This document shows, piece by piece, positions 17,155 to 24,308 of a stretch of DNA of 64,000 bases. Numbering within the stretch: the stretch's first letter is position 1; each line of letters starts with the position of its first letter. Source of the stretch: Paenibacillus sp. FSL R5-0345 (GTDB lineage: Bacteria > Bacillota > Bacilli > Paenibacillales > Paenibacillaceae); NCBI RefSeq assembly GCF_000758585.1, contig NZ_CP009281.1, positions 372,001-436,000 on the forward strand, written 5' to 3'. The notes beneath the pieces are model-generated. The model saw nothing but the letters and a program-made list of their open reading frames with translations. It was not told where the DNA came from and made no database searches. The translations under genes and the position numbers were made by a program.

Positions 17155-20008
17155 CAGCCGTTTGTACTTGTGAATTTGATTTTAGGGCCTCTGAAACAAT
17201 TCTACGCTGTTCAAAGCTATGAACATCTGCATAACCACTGGCTGGACTGGAACGTTCAGGACGTCCGATATATCTCACGCTGGTGTTTTGCGGTGCAATG
17301 GAGCGTAACCGAGGTTCGGTGTAGCTCCAGCCACCCATATTTTTCGGCTCTTCTTGCACCCAGACAATTTCCTGAAGAGCTGGGAACGAGCTTAGGTGAG
17401 CATTCAGTTCACGTTCTGGGAACGGATAGAGTTGCTCTAGGCGAAGTACATGTAGCCAAGACCAATCTTTGTCTGAGGCAGCTTCGAGTTCTGTTTGGAT
17501 GTCGATAGCTACTTTACCGCTGCAGACTACAAGACGCTTAACCTCACCTGGTTTTTTGCCTAGCAGAGGCTCTGATAACACAGGCTGGAATTGTCCTGAG
17601 GCGAGCTCAGTTCCGGCAGAAGCGCTCCGTGTATTACGAATGAGACTCTTCGGTGTCATGATGACTAGCGGTCTTGCATCTTCCTGTCCGCATAACGCCG
17701 CTTGGCGCCGCAAGAGATGGAAATACTGGGAGGCGCTCGTCAAGTTGGCAACGGTCCAGTTTTCTTCTGCGGATAATTGCAGGAAGCGTTCCAATCTACC
17801 GCTGGAATGCTCAGGTCCCTGTCCTTCGTAACCATGAGGCAGCATGATGACAAGATTGCTGCGCTGCGTCCATTTGGCGCGTCCAGCGGCAATGAATTGG
17901 TCAAATATAACTTGACCTGCATTAGCGAAATCGCCATATTGTGCTTCCCAGATCACGAAGGTTTCCGGTGCGAACACGTTATAACCATATTCAAAGCCTA
18001 ATACCGATGCTTCTGACAGCGGACTGTTGTATACCCCAAAGGAAGCGCGGGAATTACTCAGCTGATGAAGCGGAGAGAACAATTCCCCAGTCTTACTGTC
18101 GTGCAGCACTAGATGTCGATGAGCGAAGGTTCCGCGCTGAGCATCCTGGCCGCTCAGGCGAATTGGCGTACCATCTTTTAGAATGGTAGCGAAGGCGAGA
18201 GACTCAGCAAGTGCCCAGTCGACCTTCTCACCTTCATTCAGTGCATCCTTACGGCGTTGCAGAATTCGTTCCAGCTTCGGATAGACTTGGAATCCTTCTG
18301 GCACAGTCAGCAGTTCACGATTGATCTCCTGCAGACTGGAGATAGATAATGCTGTTGAGCCTGGCGCAGCGTGTTCCGCTTCTAAAGGAATGAAGGCTTT
18401 TGGTTCTTTTTTCTTGTGATTGCCTTCCTTCATACTATCATACGCACGTTGCAAAACGCTTTCTGCAGCAGCATTCATCTCTTTAACATCGTCAGCTGTA
18501 AGAATCTTTTCACGCTGTAGTCGCTCAGCATAAACCTTGTAGACGGTTGGATGTTTACGCACCTTACTGTAAACAATAGGCTGTGTAGTATCAGGATCAT
18601 CCATTTCGTTATGACCATGACGGCGGTAGCCGATGAGATCAATCACGAAATCCTTTTTAAATTGGTGGCGATATGCGCTAGCTAAACGGACAGCTGCTAC
18701 ACAGGCTTCCGGATCATCAGCGTTGACATGGACAATCGGGATTTCATACCCTTTGGCGATATCACTGGCATAATGCGTAGAACGGGAGTCTTCACTTTCG
18801 GTCGTAAAGCCGATCCGGTTATTAACAATGATATGGATCGTTCCACCATTCTGATAACCTTGAAGTTTGCCGATATTAAGTGTTTCTGCAACAATCCCTT
18901 CACCCGGAAAAGCAGCATCGCCATGCATTAGCACTGCTATAGCTTTACTGGTATCAATCTTAGGCAGCCCGGCAGTGCTCCGATCCTCTTGAGCGGCACG
19001 AGTGAAACCTTCCACGACAGGATTGACGAATTCCAAGTGACTTGGATTGTTCGCTAGTGTTATTCTTGTGCGTACGGTTTCTCCTTCACGGACAGCGCGG
19101 TCTGCACCGAGATGGTATTTCACATCACCCGTCCAGCCATAGTTAATTCCTGTAGAGCCTTCGGAAGGGAAGAGCTCCTTGTTTGGAGAATGATGAAACT
19201 CTGAAAATATAATATCATAAGGTTTGCCTAAAATATGTGCGAGAACGTTGAGACGGCCGCGGTGCGCCATACCCATCAGAATATGCTCTGCGCCGTCATG
19301 CGCAGCAGCGCGTACGATTTCATCGAGCATAGGCACAAGAGCGTCGTTGCCTTCCAAGCTGAAACGTTTCTGACCCACAAAGGTCTTGTGGAGGAAGGTT
19401 TCGAATTGCTCTACTTGAATCAGGCGGTTCAGTAGTTCTTTGCGTTCTGAATTATTTAAAGGTGCTGGTGAGCTAGTGGATTCTGCCTGTCTATTCAGCC
19501 ATTGCAATTCTTTTTCCTCATGCACATGCCCGAATTCATAGGCGATAGTTTTGGTATATGCCTGACGCATACGCTGAACAGCATCCCATCCGGTATGCAC
19601 GTCATTCGGTGCATTCTCCCAAATGAGTGTGGCAGGTAATGCGATCAGATCCTCACGGGTCAGCCCATAAGTTTCAAGTTCGAGATATTTAGCCATGGGA
19701 TTGTGGTCCCGCTCAAGCGGATCAATTTCAGCGGCCATATGGCCATATATACGAATATTAGCGATTAACTTGGAAGCTCTTACTGCTTTTCTAAGCCATT
19801 CGGTGTCTCCTGAAATGCGAGGCTGTGGAGCCGGTTCGCTATCCGGTGTTAATGGTGGGGGACCCGAATTTGTAAAAAGTTCACGATAATTATTCTCTAC
19901 GGTGGTTGGGTCTTTCACAAATTGCTCGTATCTTTCTTGAATGTAGCCTAAATTGGGTCCATAATACTTACTCCAAATGGATTCGTTATAGGGCTCTTTG
20001 GCTGCCAT
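17141..20008 (-). CDS. odhA: 2-oxoglutarate dehydrogenase E1 component
   Basis: A thiamine-diphosphate enzyme that decarboxylates 2-oxoglutarate and passes succinyl to the E2 lipoyl group. The N-terminal part has SIWSKYYGPNLGYIQERYEQF, then the ThDP-binding region HGDAAFPGEGIVAETLNIG with NNRIGFTTESEDSRST, and the transketolase-like pyrimidine domain with FGVYNSPLSEASVLGFEYGY. The longest frame starts 30 codons earlier, but ATG at 20008 follows GAGGAGG by 8 bases and begins MAAKEPYNESIW, matching the usual N-terminus. That gives 955 aa, normal for the family. It forms an operon with odhB. Confidence 0.98.
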   Translation of the reverse strand: MAAKEPYNESIWSKYYGPNLGYIQERYEQFVKDPTTVENNYRELFTNSGPPPLTPDSEPAPQPRISGDTEWLRKAVRASKLIANIRIYGHMAAEIDPLERDHNPMAKYLELETYGLTREDLIALPATLIWENAPNDVHTGWDAVQRMRQAYTKTIAYEFGHVHEEKELQWLNRQAESTSSPAPLNNSERKELLNRLIQVEQFETFLHKTFVGQKRFSLEGNDALVPMLDEIVRAAAHDGAEHILMGMAHRGRLNVLAHILGKPYDIIFSEFHHSPNKELFPSEGSTGINYGWTGDVKYHLGADRAVREGETVRTRITLANNPSHLEFVNPVVEGFTRAAQEDRSTAGLPKIDTSKAIAVLMHGDAAFPGEGIVAETLNIGKLQGYQNGGTIHIIVNNRIGFTTESEDSRSTHYASDIAKGYEIPIVHVNADDPEACVAAVRLASAYRHQFKKDFVIDLIGYRRHGHNEMDDPDTTQPIVYSKVRKHPTVYKVYAERLQREKILTADDVKEMNAAAESVLQRAYDSMKEGNHKKKEPKAFIPLEAEHAAPGSTALSISSLQEINRELLTVPEGFQVYPKLERILQRRKDALNEGEKVDWALAESLAFATILKDGTPIRLSGQDAQRGTFAHRHLVLHDSKTGELFSPLHQLSNSRASFGVYNSPLSEASVLGFEYGYNVFAPETFVIWEAQYGDFANAGQVIFDQFIAAGRAKWTQRSNLVIMLPHGYEGQGPEHSSGRLERFLQLSAEENWTVANLTSASQYFHLLRRQAALCGQEDARPLVIMTPKSLIRNTRSASAGTELASGQFQPVLSEPLLGKKPGEVKRLVVCSGKVAIDIQTELEAASDKDWSWLHVLRLEQLYPFPERELNAHLSSFPALQEIVWVQEEPKNMGGWSYTEPRLRSIAPQNTSVRYIGRPERSSPASGYADVHSFEQRRIVSEALKSNSQVQTAVPSS

Positions 20009-20098
20009 GAATACATCCTCCTCAACGGATGAACTCCATACGTGACATTTTGTGTCAATGCTTGTAGGAGCTGTGATGATTGCGGTTTCATTCCTCAT

Positions 20099-20483
20099 CT
20101 TATTGTGCTACTTTCCACACATGTAATCAATTCATTCTTTCGTCTAATACGTTCGCAAAATGGTATGGGTTAGCTTGTTCTACTAAATAAAGAGTTGTTC
20201 TTTTTTATTACCCATTCTAAAGGCCTACTAAAATGATTCTATTATCCTTAATTTTAACTAAATAGGGAATGGGACATTATTATATTGGCTTATATAATTT
20301 TATGAATAAGACGAGTATCGCGATAATAGGACAGGAAATTCTATAAAAGAACTTCTATTTTTTGTTTTTTAATGGAAAAACTAATCAGAAATCGACACAC
20401 TTTTTCACTTTAGTATAGTATAATGTTATTGCAGTTAGCGTTTTTCATATATTTCAAAGTAGATCCTTTCACGTAAAGGGTCC
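20099..20483. other. intergenic region between odhA and the riboswitch
   Basis: This is AT-rich sequence with no coding potential on either strand. It must hold the leftward odhA promoter and the rightward riboswitch promoter. GTTCTTT at 20197-20203 and AGAAC at 20348-20352 match SinR half-sites. They are isolated and may be chance. A small hairpin at 20463-20481 precedes the aptamer. Confidence 0.5.
20392..20419 (+). promoter_or_regulatory. predicted promoter of the riboswitch-sinI transcript
   Basis: TCGACA (20392-20397) and TATAGT (20414-20419) are separated by 16 bases. An overlapping TATAAT lies at 20419-20424. Either -10 would put the start about 60 bases before the aptamer. Confidence 0.5.
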
Positions 20484-20570
20484 AGTAAAAGGTAAACTTG
20501 CCGAAAGGCAGGGGCACAAAGTCGCGGGTCTAAGGTAGAAATACTATGACAGCCGGATTGCCTGGGGACG
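20484..20570 (+). ncRNA. cyclic di-GMP-I (GEMM-I) riboswitch aptamer
   Basis: The element has the class hallmarks in order: GGTAAAC (20491-20497), a stem capped by a GAAA tetraloop (CTTGCC-GAAA-GGCAGG), then GCACAAAGTCGCGGGTCTAAGG (20514 onward, the CAAAG and CTAAGG core) and GACAGCCGGATTGCC near 20548-20562. The closing P1 pairs GGTAA (20491-20495) with TTGCC (20558-20562). The base aligned with ligand-contacting G20 of the Vibrio Vc2 aptamer is G (20491), which fits c-di-GMP rather than 3',3'-cGAMP selectivity. It lies directly before a SinI-like gene. Confidence 0.92.
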
Positions 20571-20611
20571 TAAAATCTTAGGAGGAGATTTTTTGGACAA
20601 GTCCAACCAGG
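20561..20611 (+). promoter_or_regulatory. riboswitch expression platform around the sinI-like start
   Basis: AAAATCT (20572-20578) and AGATTTT (20586-20592) form a hairpin whose 7-nt loop is TAGGAGG, the Shine-Dalgarno sequence. A longer helix pairs CCTGGGGAC (20561-20569) with GTCC-CCAGG (20601-20611, two-base AA bulge) and encloses both the ribosome site and the TTG start. Its first two bases are also used by aptamer helix P1, so the two helices compete. This looks like translational control, with c-di-GMP binding freeing the start (inference). Confidence 0.6.
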
Positions 20612-20748
20612 GAAGCAACAGAGAACAGCAGGTCATTGATCTAGACGTAGAGTGGGTCCATTTATTATTAGCAGCTAAGAAGGCTGGCATAAAGGCAGAT
20701 GAAATTCGTCGCTTCTTTCATGAGAAGACTGTGCAAGCCGTGCAGTAA
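20593..20748 (+). CDS. sinI: SinI-like antirepressor, 51 aa
   Basis: The frame starts at TTG 20593, which follows AGGAGGAG by five bases, and runs MDKSNQGSNR... to TVQAVQ. The core from IDLDVEWVHL to KADEIRRFF matches the SinI dimerisation helices (Bacillus SinI: LDQEWVELMVEAKEANISPE followed by EIRKYL). SinI binds SinR and removes it from DNA, so it de-represses biofilm matrix genes. Here it is not in an operon with sinR; it stands alone on the opposite strand, behind a c-di-GMP riboswitch, with its own terminator. It was too short and TTG-started for routine calling. Confidence in the family is high. Antirepressor activity is inferred from homology. Confidence 0.88.
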   Translation: MDKSNQGSNREQQVIDLDVEWVHLLLAAKKAGIKADEIRRFFHEKTVQAVQ

Positions 20749-20775
20749 TACATTCAGAGCATTACATATCAAATG

Positions 20776-20806
20776 AGCACAGCGATAACTCGCTGTGCTT
20801 TTTTTC
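20776..20806 (+). terminator. terminator of the sinI-like gene
   Basis: The 9-bp perfect stem AGCACAGCG/CGCTGTGCT around ATAACT is followed by seven T. Confidence 0.92.
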
Positions 20807-20847
20807 TTTATATAAGAAGCTATAAGTTTCAGATGACACACTGTCCT

Positions 20848-20866
20848 TATATTCTAGTAGAATATA
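20848..20866. repeat. perfect 19-bp palindrome
   Basis: TATATTCTAGTAGAATATA is a perfect inverted repeat with one central base, lying between the convergent sinI-like and sinR terminators. It could be a protein site or an accessory hairpin. Role unknown. Confidence 0.5.
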
Positions 20867-20902
20867 AAACGCCTTCGCAGTCCATATAGGAGAACGAAGG
20901 CG
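20861..20902 (-). terminator. terminator of sinR
   Basis: On the minus strand CGCCTTCG pairs with CGAAGGCG (20895-20902 with 20870-20877) around a 17-nt loop and is followed by TTTTATATT. It lies 53 bases after the sinR stop. Confidence 0.75.
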
Positions 20903-20955
20903 CTTATGCTTGATAGTATGAGTAGAAGAGGATCTTATCAGATCAGATGGAAGGA

Positions 20956-21297
20956 TTAATCCTTCTGATCCAGGCGCCATTTCTGGTAGTCCAGAAACTC
21001 CTTGAATTCGCGTTTGCTTATGCCTGAGGCCATAGCTTCCTGCACCAATCGGAACCATTCCGAATCTAAAGGTGATTCCTCAGCATCATTAGGTTCTCCA
21101 TAGAGCAAAGCGTGGATGGATACCTGAAGCGCGTCGGCGATCTTTTCGATAAATTGGATTGAAGGATTGGATTGGATGTTTCTCTCCACATTGCTAAGAT
21201 ACGACTTAGCAACATCCGCTCTGTCCGCAAGCTCAGATAGGGACAATCCCTTTTCTAGGCGGAGATGCTGGATACGTTGGCCCATATTTTGTGGCAC
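20956..21297 (-). CDS. sinR: SinR-type master regulator of biofilm formation
   Basis: An XRE-type helix-turn-helix domain (GQRIQHLRLEKGLSLSELAD, then VAKSYLSNVERNIQSNPSIQF) is followed by the SinI-like dimerisation domain (LDSEWFRLVQEAMASGISKR, then EFLDYQKWR). Both halves match Bacillus SinR closely over the full 111-113 residues, including the C-terminal FLDYQKWR. SinR represses matrix genes and is neutralised by SinI. GTG at 21297 lies ten bases after GGAGGGG; an internal ATG at 21285 corresponds to the Bacillus start. It lies on the same strand as the TasA operon, downstream of it, as in Bacillus gene content but with sinI moved away. Confidence 0.95.
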   Translation of the reverse strand: MPQNMGQRIQHLRLEKGLSLSELADRADVAKSYLSNVERNIQSNPSIQFIEKIADALQVSIHALLYGEPNDAEESPLDSEWFRLVQEAMASGISKREFKEFLDYQKWRLDQKD

Positions 21298-21372
21298 TAT
21301 GCTGACGCCCCTCCGTAATTTTTGTTATTAGTATAGCAAATATCAATAAATTCGACAAAGATTATTGTAAAG

Positions 21373-21421
21373 AAAAAAGCAGCATCTACTTATCCGCTTT
21401 CCGGAATAAGAATCTGCTGCT
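21373..21421 (-). terminator. terminator of tasA
   Basis: On the minus strand AGCAGATTCTTATTCCG pairs imperfectly with CGGATAAGTAGATGCTGCT around a 4-5 nt loop, followed by six T. It separates the matrix operon from sinR. Confidence 0.85.
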
Positions 21422-21444
21422 CTTCGAATGGAAGACTTATTAGA

Positions 21445-22065
21445 TTATTTAGCGGATCCAGCTGTTTGCTTACCTACGAAATCCCAAGTCAGAGTTAATG
21501 AATCTTTTTGGAAGTAGTTTTGCTCTTGGCCGTTATCAACAAATTCGAATTGAACGGTGAAGCTATCATTTGTGCCGGCCTTAATTCCAGATGCTTCGCT
21601 AGTACCCCAGATTGCATCAAGTCCAGTGTTTTTTACGAGATCCGGTGTCTGAGTCTTCAAATCGGCCAGGGTAGTTTCCCAAACTACTTTCTCTTCACTA
21701 CCAGGTAAGATGCCGCTTTTATCTTTATTCACCAGGAATTTAACTTTGATGAATTTTGCCAAATCGTTAGCGCCGTTGTTACCACCTACATCATTAATAG
21801 AGGTAGCTGTTTTGAGGAGGATCGAACCGATATCAAGTGTACCGTCATTTTTTAGTTTGAAGTCTCTTTTGATCGTATCGCCTGGCTTCAGATCCTTCAA
21901 ATCAACGATAACAGAAGGATCAGAGTTCAAATCCAGTGTACCTGCTGCGAATGTAGCGGTGCTTTGTGCAGTGTCGCTAAAGTAAGCGAATGTTCCTCCA
22001 CCAATCAATGATAAACCCAGTGCTGCAGATGCTACGCCAAGACCCAATGTTTTTTTGATACCCAT
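21445..22065 (-). CDS. tasA: TasA/CalY-type biofilm fibre protein
   Basis: The N-terminus MGIKKTLGLGVASAALGLSL with GGGTFAYFSD and ATFAAGTLDL is almost the Bacillus TasA start, including the SipW-type signal peptide cleaved near TFA. The rest is the camelysin/TasA fold (LKPGDTIKRDFKLKNDG). Length 206 is a little shorter than Bacillus TasA (261). TasA forms extracellular protein fibres in the biofilm matrix. The ATG has GAGGAGG just upstream. It is the last gene of the tapA-like/sipW/tasA operon and has its own terminator. CalY-type metalloprotease activity has been suggested for relatives, but structural function is more likely here. Confidence 0.95.
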   Translation of the reverse strand: MGIKKTLGLGVASAALGLSLIGGGTFAYFSDTAQSTATFAAGTLDLNSDPSVIVDLKDLKPGDTIKRDFKLKNDGTLDIGSILLKTATSINDVGGNNGANDLAKFIKVKFLVNKDKSGILPGSEEKVVWETTLADLKTQTPDLVKNTGLDAIWGTSEASGIKAGTNDSFTVQFEFVDNGQEQNYFQKDSLTLTWDFVGKQTAGSAK

Positions 22066-22119
22066 AATTAAAATTCCTCCTCGGTTTTGTGGTTTTTTTA
22101 TAAAAGTTATATATTGTAA

Positions 22120-22140
22120 CTTCCGGTTCGTAAGCGGAAG
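22120..22140 (-). other. intercistronic hairpin between sipW and tasA
   Basis: CTTCCG/CGGAAG form a 6-bp stem with a 9-nt loop, 15 bases after the sipW stop. No T-run follows. It may stabilise the tasA mRNA or set the ratio of fibre protein to peptidase. Confidence 0.45.
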
Positions 22141-22155
22141 CGGACAATCAACGAA

Positions 22156-22743
22156 TTACTGTATTTCAGTTGGAGGTGGAGAGGTGGGCAGTATAGCCGC
22201 ATTTTTCTTTTCGAGTGCAGCTACAGCCTTCCATGATGAATACAGGGCATAGAGCAGGAGCATCAAGCCTGGTACGATCATGAGCACAACACTTCCAGCT
22301 TTGGAAACTGCGAAATTCATAGCGTAACCTACATAAGGTACGGTGACCCCTGCATACTCAGCTACAACATTCGTGGAACTGGTAGGGTTCATATCAGGCG
22401 CATCATTGTTATCGCCTTTCGTGCGATACATGGCTTCACCAGTAGCATTGTTCATTGTTGCTTCTACAACACGGTGAGTAATGAGCAGGTTTTCTTCATT
22501 TCTAAAGGTGATAACATCGCCTTTTTTGAAGCGATTCATATCTCCTCCGGGTTTTAAAGCGACAATCGATCCGGTTTGAATCCCTGGCTCCATCGAACCT
22601 GAGAGTACCGATTTGATCTGGTATCCGAAGAAGGCAGGTTCACCGCCGGAGGCCTTGGATAACACTACGGCTATCACCAGCAGAATAAAGATCACAAGCA
22701 TGATGCTCGATAATGTATTGTTGATCATTTTTTTAATCCGCAT
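22156..22743 (-). CDS. sipW: ER-type signal peptidase I SipW
   Basis: A membrane-anchored serine peptidase that processes TasA and TapA. One TM segment lies at about 12-30 and a C-terminal TM near 160-180. The catalytic Ser is in VLSGSMEPG (S50) and the general base is His in LITHRVVEA (H90) instead of Lys, the mark of the ER-type SipW branch (Ser47/His87 in Bacillus). GDVITF and TKGDNNDAPD boxes are present. The longest frame starts 48 codons earlier inside the upstream gene; ATG at 22743 follows GGTGGAG and begins one base after the upstream stop, so it is chosen (195 aa). Confidence 0.96.
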   Translation of the reverse strand: MRIKKMINNTLSSIMLVIFILLVIAVVLSKASGGEPAFFGYQIKSVLSGSMEPGIQTGSIVALKPGGDMNRFKKGDVITFRNEENLLITHRVVEATMNNATGEAMYRTKGDNNDAPDMNPTSSTNVVAEYAGVTVPYVGYAMNFAVSKAGSVVLMIVPGLMLLLYALYSSWKAVAALEKKNAAILPTSPPPTEIQ

Positions 22744-22744
22744 A

Positions 22745-23998
22745 TTATTCTCCACCTTTGTCTTGTTGAGGGGCCGAAGGAGCTGGTGTTGCTGCCGGCG
22801 GGGAAGAGGTTGTAGCTTCCGCCTTTGGCGTCTCCTGAGGAACCTTTTGCTGTGGTATATCTTGTGGAATCGTTGGCTCTTCACCAACTTCCGGATCGAC
22901 CGGGTTAGTAGCTGGGGCTTCAGGTTGCTCTTTATTTATGTTCTCTGGAGCAGCTTCACCTGTCGGTGGAGTCGCTTCCGTTTTTGCTTTCTCTTCAGCT
23001 TCAGCTTTCGCTTTGTCCTCTGCTTCTTGCTTTTCTTTTTTCTCCAGGGCCAAACGTTCTTCTTTCTTCGCTTGTTCCAGCGCCTCTAATCGGGCTTTCT
23101 CAAGGGCTTCCAATTGTTGTTCGCGGGTTTGACTGATCAATTGGAGCTGACTCTGAAGAGTGCTGATGCCTGAAGTAGCTGATTCTTTAAGATCATTCAT
23201 TTCAGTATTGAGATTTTCATAAGTGGAGGTAAGCTCGCTAGAGATATTGCCAGCCGGTTGACTAAAAGCAATCAGGTAGGGGAACGGCTGCTGAAACGCC
23301 TCATTGCGTAACTCTGGTTGTCCATATACATCACTGGTCACTACCGAAGCAAACGGAAGACCGATGTCGTGAATAGAATTTAGGTATTGGATGACTCCAT
23401 TTAAGGAAGCATTCAGGGATTCAGAGATTACACCACTTTGATTCAGGCTATTTTGCAGCTCACTGAAGAATTGTTCATCCTTGATTTCTAAACAGTTTGA
23501 ATCTAGAGAGGTCATATATCCTCCAATCTGGAATAATACGGCTGCTGCTGCGTTCAGCTCACTATTGATTTCGTTCCAAATTTGGCTGTTGGTGGCCAAT
23601 TGCTCATTAACGCCATCAATTTGAGATTGAAGCGCGGAGATTTGCGAGGAAATCTCTTGCGCTGCGACATCAAGCTCATCCAGCGACATGCCTTCTATTC
23701 CCGAAACATCTGAGAGACTGCCTGAAGGGGCATAGCTTTGTAGCGATCCTTTTAAAGCAGTAGCTTTTTCGATATGATCTTTGAGTTCTGTTAGAAGCCC
23801 TTTGATCGAGTTTGGAAAGACTTCGCAAAAGCTAATTGTGCTGGTCGCTTGCGTAGTAGCTCCAAAACCACCGTAGGTATTACCCACTTGCTGCGAGGTA
23901 TACAGAAACAAGACGGAGACAGCCATTCCTGATTGCAGAACACGTAGTCCGATTTGCCTCTTTCTTTTAGGTCTTCTTTTTGCTGATCTGGGTCTCAG
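22745..23998 (-). CDS. TapA-like secreted anchor or assembly protein with coiled coil
   Basis: This is the first gene of the sipW-tasA operon. A very basic N-terminus (RSAKRRPKRKRQ) is followed by a TM or SipW-type signal (VLQSGMAVSVLFLYTSQQVG) and NTYGGFGATTQATSTISFC, a pattern shared with TapA/TasA leader ends. About 230 residues of helical coiled coil follow, then an acidic/basic repeat (EKARLEALEQAKKEERLALE) and a 90-residue Pro/Glu/Ala tail. TapA anchors and nucleates TasA fibres; no close TapA sequence match is visible, so the assignment rests on position and N-terminal pattern. The frame opens at 24202, but the only Shine-Dalgarno (GAGGGGAGG, 24014-24006) points to a CTG at 23998. Confidence 0.8.
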   Translation of the reverse strand: MRPRSAKRRPKRKRQIGLRVLQSGMAVSVLFLYTSQQVGNTYGGFGATTQATSTISFCEVFPNSIKGLLTELKDHIEKATALKGSLQSYAPSGSLSDVSGIEGMSLDELDVAAQEISSQISALQSQIDGVNEQLATNSQIWNEINSELNAAAAVLFQIGGYMTSLDSNCLEIKDEQFFSELQNSLNQSGVISESLNASLNGVIQYLNSIHDIGLPFASVVTSDVYGQPELRNEAFQQPFPYLIAFSQPAGNISSELTSTYENLNTEMNDLKESATSGISTLQSQLQLISQTREQQLEALEKARLEALEQAKKEERLALEKKEKQEAEDKAKAEAEEKAKTEATPPTGEAAPENINKEQPEAPATNPVDPEVGEEPTIPQDIPQQKVPQETPKAEATTSSPPAATPAPSAPQQDKGGE

Positions 23999-24046
23999 AG
24001 GAATACCTCCCCTCAATGTCTTGAATTTCTTTGGTTCGTTATTGTC

Positions 24047-24062
24047 GTTCTCAATAAAGAAC
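24047..24062. promoter_or_regulatory. SinR-type operator, inverted repeat 1
   Basis: GTTCT-CAATAA-AGAAC is a perfect inverted repeat of the SinR half-site (GTTCTYT in Bacillus). It lies 49 bases upstream of the TapA-like start. Confidence 0.7.
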
Positions 24063-24124
24063 AACTTCTGTAATGAATAATACATGGAATAAATTGAAAA
24101 GAAAACTGCCAATAAGCCTAGTTT

Positions 24125-24140
24125 GTGCTCTATAAAGAAC
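24125..24140. promoter_or_regulatory. SinR-type operator, inverted repeat 2
   Basis: GTGCT-CTATAA-AGAAC has the same spacing as repeat 1 with one changed base. AAAGAAC is an exact complement of GTTCTTT. It lies 78 bases from repeat 1, centre to centre. Confidence 0.6.
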
Positions 24141-24194
24141 GAAAATGTTAATTTATCTCTATTTACCTCGGTTTTTCGCTCGATATCTATTTTT

Positions 24195-24210
24195 ATTCGC
24201 AATAGAGAAC
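24195..24210. promoter_or_regulatory. SinR-type operator, partial site 3
   Basis: Only the right half is good (AGAGAAC, matching GTTCTCT). The left half ATTCG is poor. It lies 70 bases from site 2, so it keeps the array regular. Confidence 0.45.
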
Positions 24211-24235
24211 AATATGTAAGAAATGGGGAGGCATT

Positions 24236-24275
24236 AAAAATAGCCTAATCATGCGAGAGGCACAATTAGGCTATT
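24236..24275 (-). terminator. terminator of the aldo/keto reductase gene
   Basis: The 11-bp stem AATAGCCTAAT/ATTAGGCTATT has a 15-nt loop and is followed on the minus strand by T-rich sequence. It shields the TasA operon from upstream transcription. Confidence 0.85.
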
Positions 24276-24308
24276 AAGAATCCTTTGGAGTTGAATTTGT
24301 GGAGCGGG

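Noticed and set aside
20009..20098. 30-codon extension of odhA
   Set aside because: ATG at 20008 has GAGGAGG in front and gives the normal E1 N-terminus.
22744..22887. 48-codon extension of sipW
   Set aside because: It overlaps the upstream gene in another frame and has no ribosome site; the start at 22743 fits exactly.
22613..23132. Rightward open frames rich in Phe, Arg and Ser opposite the tapA-like gene
   Set aside because: They are shadows of the Glu/Lys/Ala-rich tail and lack ribosome sites.
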